Shown here: positions 36,376 to 44,514 of the stretch, in pieces
How positions within the stretch are numbered: position 1 is the first letter of the stretch
Layout of the letters: each line of letters starts with the position of its first letter
Notes under the pieces: generated by a model
The model's database searches: none
What the model saw: only the letters and a program-made list of their open reading frames with translations
What the model was told of the DNA's origin: nothing
Source: Aquipuribacter sp051216895
GTDB lineage: Bacteria; Actinomycetota; Actinomycetes; Actinomycetales; JBBAYJ01
DNA: 64,000 nucleotides
Reading direction: 5' to 3'
NCBI RefSeq assembly: GCF_051216895.1
Contig: NZ_JBPKAO010000001.1
Span: 1 to 64,000 of the forward strand
Translations under genes and position numbers: made by a program

Positions 36376-37353
36376 TCAGCGCCGCGGCAGCTCGTCCGCC
36401 GCGACCGCGTCACGCTCGCCCATGGGCTGCTCGGGGCCCTTGGTGGTGTCGCGGGTGGTCTGCTTCTCCATCTCGGCGTTGATCTCCGCACCCAGCAGGA
36501 CGACGTAGGCGGTCAGGAAGAGCCACAGCATGAGGATCGCGACCCCGGCGATGGCGCCGTAGGTCTCGCCGTAGCTGCCGAAGTTCGACACGTACAGGCT
36601 GAACGCGATGCTCCCGAGCACCCAGAGGACGGTCGCGACGACGGCGCCGAGGCTGGCCCAGCGCAGCTTGGGGTCGTCGCGGTCCGGCGCGAACCGGTAG
36701 ACGACCGCGAGCGCGGCGGCCACCAGCGCGACCAGCAGGACCCAGCGGGCGACCTGGGCGAGGACCGTGCCGACGACGCCGAGGCCCAGCCCGTCCAGGA
36801 CCGGCGGGACCACGGCGACCAGGCCGACGGACACGATGAGGAACAGGATCGCGCCGAGGGTCAGGGCCAGGGCGAGCAGACGGATTGTGATGAACCCGCG
36901 GCTCTCCTCCTCGTCGTAGGCCACGTTGACGGCCTTGACGAGGTTGGCGGTACCGCCGGAGGCGGACCACAGGGCCAGCAGCACCGAGATGACCAGCGCG
37001 ACGCCGAGGCCGGAGTCCTGGCCGGCCACGTTCTCCATCTGGGTGGTGATGATCTCGCTCGCCTCGGCCGGCATGCCCTCGGTGAGGCTCGCGGCCTGCG
37101 CGCTCGGGTCGTCCACCACCAGACCCCACACGCTGATCAGGGCGATCATGGCCGGGAACAGCGCCAGGAACGCGAAGAACGCCACACCGCCCGCCAGCAT
37201 CGGCACGTTGTCGGCCTTGGCCTCCGCGAACGCGCGGGTGACGATCTGCTTCCACCCGGCGGCGGGGATCTCGCTGGGCTTCGTCGCGTCGCCGCCCGGC
37301 AGGTCGTTGCCGGGGCGGTCATCGGTCGTCGTGCGGGAGGTGTCGCGGCTCAT
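36376..37353 (-). CDS. YihY/BrkB-family membrane protein
   Basis: A 325-residue inner-membrane protein with six or more helices. NVPMLAGGVAFFAFLALFPAM, LLALWSASGGTANLVKAVNVAYDEEE and the final YGAIAGVAILMLWLFLTAYVVLLGAEINAE are the family signatures. Polar N- and C-terminal tails are cytosolic. Once annotated as ribonuclease BN, the family has no settled function. ATG 37353 gives MSRDTSR and avoids a non-family Arg-rich extension. Confidence 0.88.
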   Translation of the reverse strand: MSRDTSRTTTDDRPGNDLPGGDATKPSEIPAAGWKQIVTRAFAEAKADNVPMLAGGVAFFAFLALFPAMIALISVWGLVVDDPSAQAASLTEGMPAEASEIITTQMENVAGQDSGLGVALVISVLLALWSASGGTANLVKAVNVAYDEEESRGFITIRLLALALTLGAILFLIVSVGLVAVVPPVLDGLGLGVVGTVLAQVARWVLLVALVAAALAVVYRFAPDRDDPKLRWASLGAVVATVLWVLGSIAFSLYVSNFGSYGETYGAIAGVAILMLWLFLTAYVVLLGAEINAEMEKQTTRDTTKGPEQPMGERDAVAADELPRR

Positions 37354-37439
37354 GCCCGACCGGTACCCACGTCGCGACCCGTCATGCGACCGACCACCTC
37401 CTGCGCCCCGGGCAGGAGGTGGCCCGGATGTTCTTCTGC

Positions 37440-38963
37440 TCAGTGCGAGTGGTCGTGGGGCCAGCCCGAACCGTTGCTCATCACCCGGTCGCCCCGGCTG
37501 CGACCGGGTCCGGGGCGCACGTCCGGTCCGGTGCCGAACCGCCACGGCGACGTGTAGGCCAGCGCCAGGTTGTTGCAGGGGTGCCCCACCGGTCCGGGCT
37601 GGTTGTTGGGCCGCGTCGGGTCCGCGACCCGCAGCACCACCCAGTCGCCGTCCGCGGCGTCGAGCCGGACCGCGAACCGAACCAGCCGGTCGTCCCGCCC
37701 GCCGGGCATCCGGACGTCCTCCACGTGCACGACCTCGGGGACGTCGGTGCCGGGTCGCAGCACCTGGATCTGCACCGGGGTCCCCGCGAAGGCGTCCCCC
37801 CGGTCCAGGTCCACGACGAAGCGGACCGGCTGCCCGGGACGGGTCCGCTGGAGCCGGCCGCCCATCTGCACCCCGTTCGCCGTCGCGTCCAGCCGCAGGC
37901 CGCGCAGGTTGGTCGCGAAGAACCGCCGCGCCTGCATGGCCTCCCTGACGCCGGCCCGGGTCAGCTCGCGCACGTAGAGCCCGGCCCGGCCCTTGCCGTC
38001 CGGCTCGCCCCAGCTCGTGCCGTGCTCGTCGGTGACGCCCAGCAGCCCGACGTCCCAGCCGGCGTTGAGGCAGGCCGTCAGGGGCGACGGGAACCCGGCG
38101 GAGAACTCCTTGAACAGGTAGTCCTCCTCCCGGTTCATGATCTCCATGCTCACGACGCGCTCACGGACCCGCTCGTCGTAGGCGAAGTCGTCGAAGACCA
38201 GCGGCTCGCGGTTGGGGTGGTTGAACCCGGCGATGCCGTCGGCCCCGCCCCCCAGGCCCTGGGCCGCCGGGTCGGCCCGCAGCCAGTCGTACAGGCTCTC
38301 CATGCCGTTGTCGCGGCTGGCCCGCACCCCGGCGATGACGGCGGCGACCTGCACCGGGCTGAGGCCGAGCTGCGCCAGGGCGCCGGCCAGCAGCGGCACC
38401 GACAGCCCGATGCCGACCAGCTGAGCCTCCGTGATCCCGTCGGTGAGCAGCGCGTCGATCCAGCGGCTGGTGAACCAGACGTTCATGTGGCCCAGCGCCG
38501 GGCTGGACCACTCGAACCCGGAGACGGCGGTGAACGAGCCTGGCACGTCGTGCGCGTCGGCCAGCGCCCGGGTGTTCTGGAACCCGGCCTCGTCCAGGCC
38601 GAGCAGCGACCGGCACTCGTTGCGTCCGCCCGGCGCCGGCGGGGGGAACAGGGCGCAGGCGTCACCGGGCACGGAGTACGCGGCGACGCTGTGGTCGGTG
38701 AGCGCCGCGACGTCCAGGCCGGCGTCGCGCATCGACCCGTAGGCCTCCTCGGGCAGCCCGGCGGCGTCGGACTGCAGCGAGTGGTTGTGCAGGTCGGCGT
38801 GGACCAGGCGGGTGCCGCGGGTGACGCGCGACTGCCGCGAGGTCTCGAACTCGGCCCGCGGGCCGAGCGGGGCGGCGAGCGCGTGGGCCGGGGCGGCGGC
38901 CACCAGGGCCGAGGCGGCGACGCCGCCGTGCAGGACGGTGCGTCGGGACGGGGCGAGGCTCAT
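37440..38963 (-). CDS. Tat-exported PHP-domain protein
   Basis: A 507-residue protein with a Tat-type signal peptide (SRRTVLHGG then an Ala-rich core to about residue 35) and a PHP phosphoesterase domain: VHADLHNHSLQSDAAG and ALTDHSVAAY supply metal ligands, with later NHPNRE and VTDEHGTSWGEPD. A beta-rich C-terminal domain follows residue 350. ATG 38963 has a gaggaac site; the longer upstream frame lacks one. Exported PHP proteins are presumed phosphatases or phosphodiesterases; substrate unknown. Confidence 0.85.
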   Translation of the reverse strand: MSLAPSRRTVLHGGVAASALVAAAPAHALAAPLGPRAEFETSRQSRVTRGTRLVHADLHNHSLQSDAAGLPEEAYGSMRDAGLDVAALTDHSVAAYSVPGDACALFPPPAPGGRNECRSLLGLDEAGFQNTRALADAHDVPGSFTAVSGFEWSSPALGHMNVWFTSRWIDALLTDGITEAQLVGIGLSVPLLAGALAQLGLSPVQVAAVIAGVRASRDNGMESLYDWLRADPAAQGLGGGADGIAGFNHPNREPLVFDDFAYDERVRERVVSMEIMNREEDYLFKEFSAGFPSPLTACLNAGWDVGLLGVTDEHGTSWGEPDGKGRAGLYVRELTRAGVREAMQARRFFATNLRGLRLDATANGVQMGGRLQRTRPGQPVRFVVDLDRGDAFAGTPVQIQVLRPGTDVPEVVHVEDVRMPGGRDDRLVRFAVRLDAADGDWVVLRVADPTRPNNQPGPVGHPCNNLALAYTSPWRFGTGPDVRPGPGRSRGDRVMSNGSGWPHDHSH

Positions 38964-39142
38964 CGTCGGTTCCTCCGGACGGGTGGGGGACCGCGCGGAC
39001 GTGCGGCCGGGCGCATGCTCGCCTGCCCAGGTGTACGGCGGGCGAGCACCGGATGACATCGCGGTGGCGGTCGGCGCCGGCGCCGGGGCCGGGGCCGGGG
39101 CCGGGGCAGCGCGTCGCTGTGGCGCGGGTCATGCCCGAGGCG

Positions 39143-39154
39143 GGACCAAGGTCC
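39143..39154. promoter_or_regulatory. DosR/DevR-like palindrome upstream of the sulfur operon
   Basis: GGACC-AA-GGTCC is a perfect palindrome. In its context (GGGACCAAGGTCCA) it matches GGGAC-N4-GTCCC at nine of ten positions. It lies about 60 bases before the SQR-like start and near where a -35 region would be. Hypoxia/NO control by a DosR-type regulator is a hypothesis. Confidence 0.4.
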
Positions 39155-39211
39155 AGTGCCGGGGGGTGCCGAGCCGCCTAGCGTCGGAGGACGACGTCGA
39201 CGGAGGCCACG

Positions 39212-40456
39212 ATGAAGCAGCTGCTGGTGCTGGGGGCAGGGACCGCGGGGACGATGGTCGTGAACAAGCTGCGCCGACGGCTCGGCGACGACTGGCGCAT
39301 CATGGTGGTGGAGCAGTCCGGGACCCACTACTACCAACCCGGGTACCTGTTCCTCCCGTTCGGCACCTACACCCCGCGGCAGGTCACCCGCCCGACCGCG
39401 TCGCTGATCCACAAGGGCATCGACCTGGTCCGGGGCGAGGTCGACCGGGTCCTCCCGGAGGAGCACGCGGTGCTGCTCGCCGACGGTCGGCGGCTCGCCT
39501 ACGACCAGCTGGTGATCGCCACCGGCACCAGCCCGCGACCGGACCAGACGCCCGGGATGCTCGACGGCGGGGAGTGGCACCGGAGCATCCACGAGTTCTT
39601 CACCTTCGACGGCGCGCAGGCGCTGCGCGCCGCCCTGGAACGGTTCACCGGCGGCACGGTCCTGGTGCACGTCGTGGAGATGCCGATCAAGTGCCCGGTC
39701 GCACCGCTGGAGTTCGCCTTCCTCGCCGACGCCTACTTCCGCGAGCGCGGCATCCGCGACGCCGTCGAGCTCACCTACGTGACACCGCTGTCGGCCGCGT
39801 TCACCAAACCGGTGTCGGCACGCCGCCTGGGCGACGTCCTGGAGCAGAAGCAGATCGGCCTGGAGACGGACTTCGTCGTGGAGAGCGTCGACGCCGAGAA
39901 CCGTGCGCTGGTGTCCTACGACGAGCGACGGGTCCCGTTCGACCTGCTGGTCACCGTGCCGCTCAACATGGGCGCGGACTACGTGGCCCGCTCCGGCATG
40001 GGTGACGAGCTCAACTACGTGCCCGTGGACAAGCACACGATGCAGTCCACCACCTGGCCCGACGTCTTCGCCCTCGGCGACGCCTCGGACATCCCGGCCT
40101 CCAAGGCCGGCTCCGTCGCCCACTTCTCGGTCGAGGTGTTCGTCGACAACTTCGTGGACCACGTCGCGGGCCGACCCATGACGGGCAGCTTCGACGGGCA
40201 CGCCAACTGCTACATCGAGTCCGGTCACGGCAAGGCGATGCTCATCGACTTCAACTACGAGACCGAGCCGCTGACCGGCACGTTCCCGGTGCCCCACCTG
40301 GGCCCGTTCCACCTGCTCGAGCAGACCCGCGCCAACCACCTCGGCAAGCTCGCCTTCCGGCACATGTACTGGAACCTGCTGCTGCCCGGGCGCCCCATCC
40401 CGCTGCCGGCCCACATGTCGATGGCCGGCAAGCACCTCGAGACCCAGGAGGTCTGA
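39212..40456 (+). CDS. sulfide:quinone oxidoreductase-like FAD protein
   Basis: A 414-residue flavoprotein. The FAD motif is LLVLGAGTAGTMVVNKL (about 4-20); EQSGTHYYQPGYLFLPFG is the SQR/FCSD-type second block; VIATGTSPRPDQTPG and the late FALGDASDIPASKAGS are also typical. Cysteines occur in MPIKCPVAPLEF and in GHANCYIESGHGKAM, the pattern of the SQR superfamily, with an amphipathic C-terminus for membrane contact. It probably oxidises sulfide and passes electrons to quinone. ATG follows ggaggcc. TusE/DsrC-like and DsrE-like genes follow directly. Confidence 0.85.
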   Translation: MKQLLVLGAGTAGTMVVNKLRRRLGDDWRIMVVEQSGTHYYQPGYLFLPFGTYTPRQVTRPTASLIHKGIDLVRGEVDRVLPEEHAVLLADGRRLAYDQLVIATGTSPRPDQTPGMLDGGEWHRSIHEFFTFDGAQALRAALERFTGGTVLVHVVEMPIKCPVAPLEFAFLADAYFRERGIRDAVELTYVTPLSAAFTKPVSARRLGDVLEQKQIGLETDFVVESVDAENRALVSYDERRVPFDLLVTVPLNMGADYVARSGMGDELNYVPVDKHTMQSTTWPDVFALGDASDIPASKAGSVAHFSVEVFVDNFVDHVAGRPMTGSFDGHANCYIESGHGKAMLIDFNYETEPLTGTFPVPHLGPFHLLEQTRANHLGKLAFRHMYWNLLLPGRPIPLPAHMSMAGKHLETQEV

Positions 40457-40457
40457 C

Positions 40458-40772
40458 ATGCCCGTGACCACGATCGCCGACCGCGAGGTCCACGTCGACG
40501 AGGAGGGGTTCCTCACCTCCTACGACGAGTGGAGCCCCGAGCTGGCCCGCGCGCTCGCCGGTGCCATCGGCCTGGAGCTGACCGACGAGCACCTCGCGGT
40601 CGTCGACTTCCTCCGCCGGGACTTCCTGACCAAGGACGAGACGCCGACCTTGCGCCGGGTCTCGACCGTGGGCGGCTTCCCGACCAAGCAGCTGTTCGTG
40701 CTGTTCCCCAAGAAGCCCGCCAAGAAGATGGCCTACGTCGCCGGGCTGCCCAAGCCCAAGGGCTGCGTCTGA
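40458..40772 (+). CDS. TusE/DsrC-like sulfur carrier
   Basis: A 104-residue protein of the DsrC/TusE/DsvC family. It keeps the conserved C-terminus AGLPKPKGCV with the penultimate Cys that carries persulfide sulfur. The second, upstream Cys of true DsrC (eleven residues before) is replaced by Ala, so this is a single-Cys, TusE-like form that can relay sulfur but cannot make the intramolecular trisulfide of dissimilatory DsrC. ATG starts one base after the SQR-like stop, so the two are coupled. Confidence 0.87.
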   Translation: MPVTTIADREVHVDEEGFLTSYDEWSPELARALAGAIGLELTDEHLAVVDFLRRDFLTKDETPTLRRVSTVGGFPTKQLFVLFPKKPAKKMAYVAGLPKPKGCV

Positions 40773-40811
40773 GCCGGCCCCACCACCCACCCACGCCCGG
40801 AAGGACCCCCG

Positions 40812-41324
40812 ATGACCGTCACCCAGGCCGCCCCGCTCGTCCCCTCGTTCGACGACGAGGACGACGGGGACCGCACGCTCGCCATCATCTGCTCCAAGGG
40901 CTCGCTCGACATGGCCTACCCCGGGCTGATCCTCGCCAACGCCGCCCTGGGCGAGGGCGTCCAGACCCACCTGTTCTTCACGTTCTGGGGCTTCGACCTG
41001 ATCACCAAGAAGACGATGGGCGACCTGCAGTTCACGATGCTGGGCAACGTGGCGACCCACCTGCCGCAGGGTCTGGGCGGGTTGCCCGGCATGACCGCGA
41101 TGGCGACGCGGAAGATGAAGCGGTCCATCGCCGAGGTCGGCGTCCCCGAGGTGCCGGAGTTCCTCGAGCAGATCCGCGACTCCGGCGGCCACCTGTGGGC
41201 CTGCCGGCTGTCGGCGGACATGAACCACCTCACGGAGGAGGACCTCTACGACGGGGTCGAGGCCATCATCAGCGCCTCGGACTTCATCGAGAAGACCGCG
41301 GGCGCCCAGCTGCTCTTCATCTAG
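40812..41324 (+). CDS. DsrE2-like sulfur-transfer protein
   Basis: A 170-residue DsrE/DsrF-fold protein of the DsrE2 type: IICSKGSLDMAYPGLILANAA opens the fold, THLFFTFWGFDLI is the central strand, and HLWACRLSADMN holds the conserved Cys. An acidic N-terminal extension precedes the fold. DsrE2 proteins transfer persulfide sulfur and commonly neighbour TusA or rhodanese genes. It lies 39 bases after the TusE/DsrC-like gene with ggaagga upstream, so SQR-like, TusE-like and DsrE2-like form one sulfide-oxidation/trafficking operon. Confidence 0.87.
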   Translation: MTVTQAAPLVPSFDDEDDGDRTLAIICSKGSLDMAYPGLILANAALGEGVQTHLFFTFWGFDLITKKTMGDLQFTMLGNVATHLPQGLGGLPGMTAMATRKMKRSIAEVGVPEVPEFLEQIRDSGGHLWACRLSADMNHLTEEDLYDGVEAIISASDFIEKTAGAQLLFI

Positions 41325-41399
41325 ACCCGCGCGCCCCGGGAGGACCGGCGGGTGTATCGCCGCCCGCCGTCCCTGCTCCTGCGCCCTGGAGGTGGTGCC

Positions 41400-42707
41400 G
41401 TGGACCCGCTCGCGCACGTGCCGGGCGCCGGTGCGCCCCCCGTCGTCGGCCACTCGTTGCAGTTCCTGCGCGACTGCCACCGGCTGATGGACTCCCGGCG
41501 GGCCCGCTACGGCGACGTCTTCCGGACCGAGCTGCTCGGCCGCACCGTGGTCGTGTTCCTCACCCCGCAGGCCACGCGCGAGATCTACCTGGACCCCGAC
41601 CAGGTGCTGTCCAGCGAGGGCGGCTGGTCGACCAGCATCGGCCCCCTGTTCCGCCGGGGGCTGATGCTGAGGGACTTCGACGACCACCGTGTGCACCGGC
41701 AGGTGATGCGTCAGGCCTTCAGCCGCACGGCGATCAGCGGCTACGTCGAGGCGATCCACAGCATCACCGACCGGCACCTGGACGCGCTGCCGCCGGGCGA
41801 GTTCGACGTCTACCTGCTCATGAAGCGCCTCACCCTCGACGTCGCCGCCGAGGTGTTCGTCGGTGCCTCGCTCGGGGAGCAGGCCGGCGCGGTCAACCGC
41901 GGGTTCGTCGACGCGATGGGGGCCGCCCTGACACCTTTCCGGTTCCGGGTCCCCGGTACGGCGTTCCACCGCGGGATGCGCGGGCGGGAGTCGTTGCAGC
42001 GGGTGTTCCGCGACCTGGTCGTGCAGCGGCGGAAGGAGGAACCTCGACCTGACCTGCTGTCGCGGCTGTCGCACGCCACCACGGAGTCCGGCACGGTGCT
42101 GGACGTCGACGAGGTCGTCGACCACATGATCTTCCTCATGCTCGCCGCGCACGACACGACCACGTCGACGCTGGCGGTGCTGCTCTGGCAGCTCGCGCTG
42201 CACCCGGACCGGCAGGACCGGGTCGTGGAGGAGGTGCAGGCGCTGGGCGGGGAACCGGTCACGCTGGCCAACCACGCGTCGCTGGTGCAGACCAGGCGGG
42301 CCATGCAGGAGTCGTTGCGGCTCAGCCCGCCCGTCCCGTTCTCACCGCGGGTCGCGACCCGGGACGTCGTCATCGACGGCGTCCCCATCCCCGCCGGTGT
42401 CGCCCTCACGCCGGCCAGCATGACGCTGCACCGTCACCCCGACTGGTGGAGCGACCCGTTGCGCTTCGACCCCGACCGGTTCGCGCCGGGACGGGCCGAG
42501 CACGCGCAGCACTCGCACCTGTTCGTCCCCTTCGGGGGCGGGGCGCACCTGTGCATCGGCAACCACGTGGCCGAGCTCGTGGTCACCACGGTCGTCGCAC
42601 GGCTGCTGGCGACACGTCGTCTGGTGGCCGACCCGGGCGCCGGGGTGATCATGCAACCTGTCCCCATCCCCCGCCCCCGCGGCGCGATGGTGCTCACCGT
42701 CACGTAG
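41400..42707 (+). CDS. cytochrome P450
   Basis: A 435-residue soluble P450. The I-helix motif is LAAHDTTTST, the ExxR motif is ESLR, and the heme ligand is Cys385 in FGGGAHLCIGNH. GTG 41400 follows ggaggtgg; an upstream GTG would add non-family residues. It lacks an adjacent ferredoxin gene. It starts 75 bases after the DsrE2-like gene on the same strand and could be cotranscribed. Substrate unknown; the family includes sterol, fatty-acid and carotenoid hydroxylases. Confidence 0.92.
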   Translation: MDPLAHVPGAGAPPVVGHSLQFLRDCHRLMDSRRARYGDVFRTELLGRTVVVFLTPQATREIYLDPDQVLSSEGGWSTSIGPLFRRGLMLRDFDDHRVHRQVMRQAFSRTAISGYVEAIHSITDRHLDALPPGEFDVYLLMKRLTLDVAAEVFVGASLGEQAGAVNRGFVDAMGAALTPFRFRVPGTAFHRGMRGRESLQRVFRDLVVQRRKEEPRPDLLSRLSHATTESGTVLDVDEVVDHMIFLMLAAHDTTTSTLAVLLWQLALHPDRQDRVVEEVQALGGEPVTLANHASLVQTRRAMQESLRLSPPVPFSPRVATRDVVIDGVPIPAGVALTPASMTLHRHPDWWSDPLRFDPDRFAPGRAEHAQHSHLFVPFGGGAHLCIGNHVAELVVTTVVARLLATRRLVADPGAGVIMQPVPIPRPRGAMVLTVT

Positions 42708-42731
42708 GCGGCCCTGTGCCAGGGTTGGCCG

Positions 42732-43964
42732 GTGCACCAGACCACTACCTCCGGACCCGTCCGCACCCGCGAGCGCGTGCTCGCCCCTGACCTGGCCCGA
42801 GGGCTCGCGCTGCTGGGGATCGCGCTGGCCAACTGCGTGGTCTACATCTGGGGCCGCGAGATCGGCCCGCTGATGCGGCCGGTGGACGGGTCGAGCGCCG
42901 ACCGGGCGGTGGACACCGTGGTCGGCCTGTTCGTGGACAACCGTGCGTTCCCGATGTTCACCATGCTGTTCGCCTACGGGTTCGTCATGATCCTCCGTCG
43001 TCAGGCCGCGGCCGGGGTGCCGTGGGCCCAGGCCCGCAACGTCCTGCTGCGCCGCTCGGCGTGGCTCGCGGCGTTCGGGGCGGTGCACATGCTGCTGCTC
43101 TTCTTCGGCGACATCCTGCTGAGCTACGGCATCCTCGGGATCGCGTTGGTGTTCGCGCTGCGCTGGAGCGACCGGGTCCTGACGCTGGTCGGCTGGTCGA
43201 CGCTGGTCGTCTTCGTGGGCCTGGGGGCGTTGGACGGGCTGGGGGGCATGCTGTCGTCGTTCGGCGGCCAGCCCACGTCCGAGACGTTCCTCGGCGGCCT
43301 GCTGCTGCGGGTCCTCACCCTGTTCAGCACCGTGGTCGGGGCGCCCATGTACGTCCTGGCGTTCGCGCCGCCGGCCGTGGTCGGCGTCCTGCTGGCCCGC
43401 CGCGGGGTGCTCGAGAACCCGGCCGAGCACCTGCCGCTGCTGCGTCGGATGTCGGCCGGCCTCGTCGTCAGCGTGCTGGGGGCGCTGCCGCTGGTCCTGA
43501 TGGCGACCCAGGTGATCGAGTACGGCTGGGTCACCTCCGCGCTGGCCGGGATGCTGCACGGCGGCACCGGGTTGCTGGGGGCGGTCGCCTTCATCGGCCT
43601 CGTCGGGTGGTTCGTGGGGGCCCGCCAGCAGCGCGCCGCCCGGACGGGGACCACCCTCCCGGCCCGTCCCGGCGGGCCGGTCGGCGCCCTGGCGGCGGTG
43701 GGCGAGCGGTCCCTGACCTGCTACCTGCTGCAGTCGGTGCTGCTGGTCCCGCTGCTGTCGCCGTGGGCGCTGGGGCTCGGCGAGGGTGCGGGCACGGCCC
43801 TCGTCTCCGCCGTCGCGGTCGGCGTGTACCTGGTGACGCTGCTGGTCGCCGTCGGCCTGGACCGGGCCGGCCGGCCCGGTCCCGCGGAGCTCCTGCTCCG
43901 TCGACTGGTCTACCGCTCGCCCCGTCCCGCGGCGGCCCAGCCCACCCAGCCGGCCCCGGTCTGA
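42732..43964 (+). CDS. DUF418-domain membrane protein
   Basis: A 410-residue protein with about ten membrane helices. RVLAPDLARGLALLGIALAN is the usual N-terminus, LFVDNRAFPMFTMLFAYGF and MLLLFFGDILLSYGI follow, and the C-terminal DUF418 core has VGERSLTCYLLQSVLLVPLL. The family is distantly related to membrane acyltransferases and its role is unknown. GTG start with CAGGGT six bases upstream, a possible leaderless start. It follows the P450 gene by 25 bases. Confidence 0.85.
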   Translation: MHQTTTSGPVRTRERVLAPDLARGLALLGIALANCVVYIWGREIGPLMRPVDGSSADRAVDTVVGLFVDNRAFPMFTMLFAYGFVMILRRQAAAGVPWAQARNVLLRRSAWLAAFGAVHMLLLFFGDILLSYGILGIALVFALRWSDRVLTLVGWSTLVVFVGLGALDGLGGMLSSFGGQPTSETFLGGLLLRVLTLFSTVVGAPMYVLAFAPPAVVGVLLARRGVLENPAEHLPLLRRMSAGLVVSVLGALPLVLMATQVIEYGWVTSALAGMLHGGTGLLGAVAFIGLVGWFVGARQQRAARTGTTLPARPGGPVGALAAVGERSLTCYLLQSVLLVPLLSPWALGLGEGAGTALVSAVAVGVYLVTLLVAVGLDRAGRPGPAELLLRRLVYRSPRPAAAQPTQPAPV

Positions 43965-44006
43965 CGTCCCACCCGCGGGTGCCATAACGCACGAGGCGGG
44001 CAGAAG

Positions 44007-44030
44007 GTTTCACTTCTGAGGGGCGGGGTA
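44007..44030 (+). promoter_or_regulatory. SigB/SigF-type stress promoter
   Basis: GTTT at 44007-44010, fifteen bases, then GGGTA at 44026-44030. This matches the general-stress sigma consensus GTTT-N15-GGGTA and lies about 70 bases before a stress-family gene. Confidence 0.6.
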
Positions 44031-44100
44031 CTCCGAGTTCGGCCCCAGGGCCACCCCGCCGTCCCGCTGCGGCTGGGGACATCTCAGCAAGGAGACGCAC

Positions 44101-44370
44101 ATGGGCATCATCGGTTGGATCATCCTCGGCCTCATCGCCGGCCTCATCGCCAAGGCGATCATGCCCGGCAAGGACCCGGGTGGCATCATCGTCACGATCA
44201 TCATCGGCATCGTCGGTGCGCTGCTCGGTGGCTTCCTCGCTTCCGCCATCTTCGGCGTCTCCGTCAACGACGGCTTCTTCGACCTGGGCACCTGGGTCGC
44301 CGCCATCGTCGGCGCGCTGATCCTCCTCTTCATCTACCGTCTCGTCACCGGCCGCAAGGCTCGCGCCTGA
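44101..44370 (+). CDS. GlsB/YeaQ/YmgE-family stress membrane protein
   Basis: An 89-residue protein with three membrane helices: GIIGWIILGLIAGLIAKAIMPG, GGIIVTIIIGIVGALLGGFLA, and WVAAIVGALILLFIYRLV, the standard transglycosylase-associated/GlsB pattern, rich in Gly. An aaggaga site lies before ATG 44101. Such proteins are induced by general or envelope stress. The upstream SigB/SigF-type promoter agrees with this. Confidence 0.93.
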   Translation: MGIIGWIILGLIAGLIAKAIMPGKDPGGIIVTIIIGIVGALLGGFLASAIFGVSVNDGFFDLGTWVAAIVGALILLFIYRLVTGRKARA

Positions 44371-44382
44371 CCGACGTACCTC

Positions 44383-44416
44383 GAAGCCCCGGCGACCTCA
44401 CGGTTGCCGGGGCTTC
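44383..44416. terminator. terminator after the GlsB-family gene
   Basis: GAAGCCCCGGC (44383-44393) pairs perfectly with 44406-44416 around a 12-base loop, between the convergent stress gene and dnaB. Confidence 0.85.
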
Positions 44417-44514
44417 GTCGTACCCGGGGTCCGGTCCCTCCGGACCGACGGAGGTGAGCACCGTCGAGGTGGAGGCGAGCGGTGGTGCCGCAGGGCCGCC
44501 CACCGGGCGCCTCC

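Noticed and set aside
39075..39107. GGGGCC-type repeat upstream of the SQR-like gene
   Set aside because: A short low-complexity run in GC-rich intergenic DNA, with no sign of function beyond composition.
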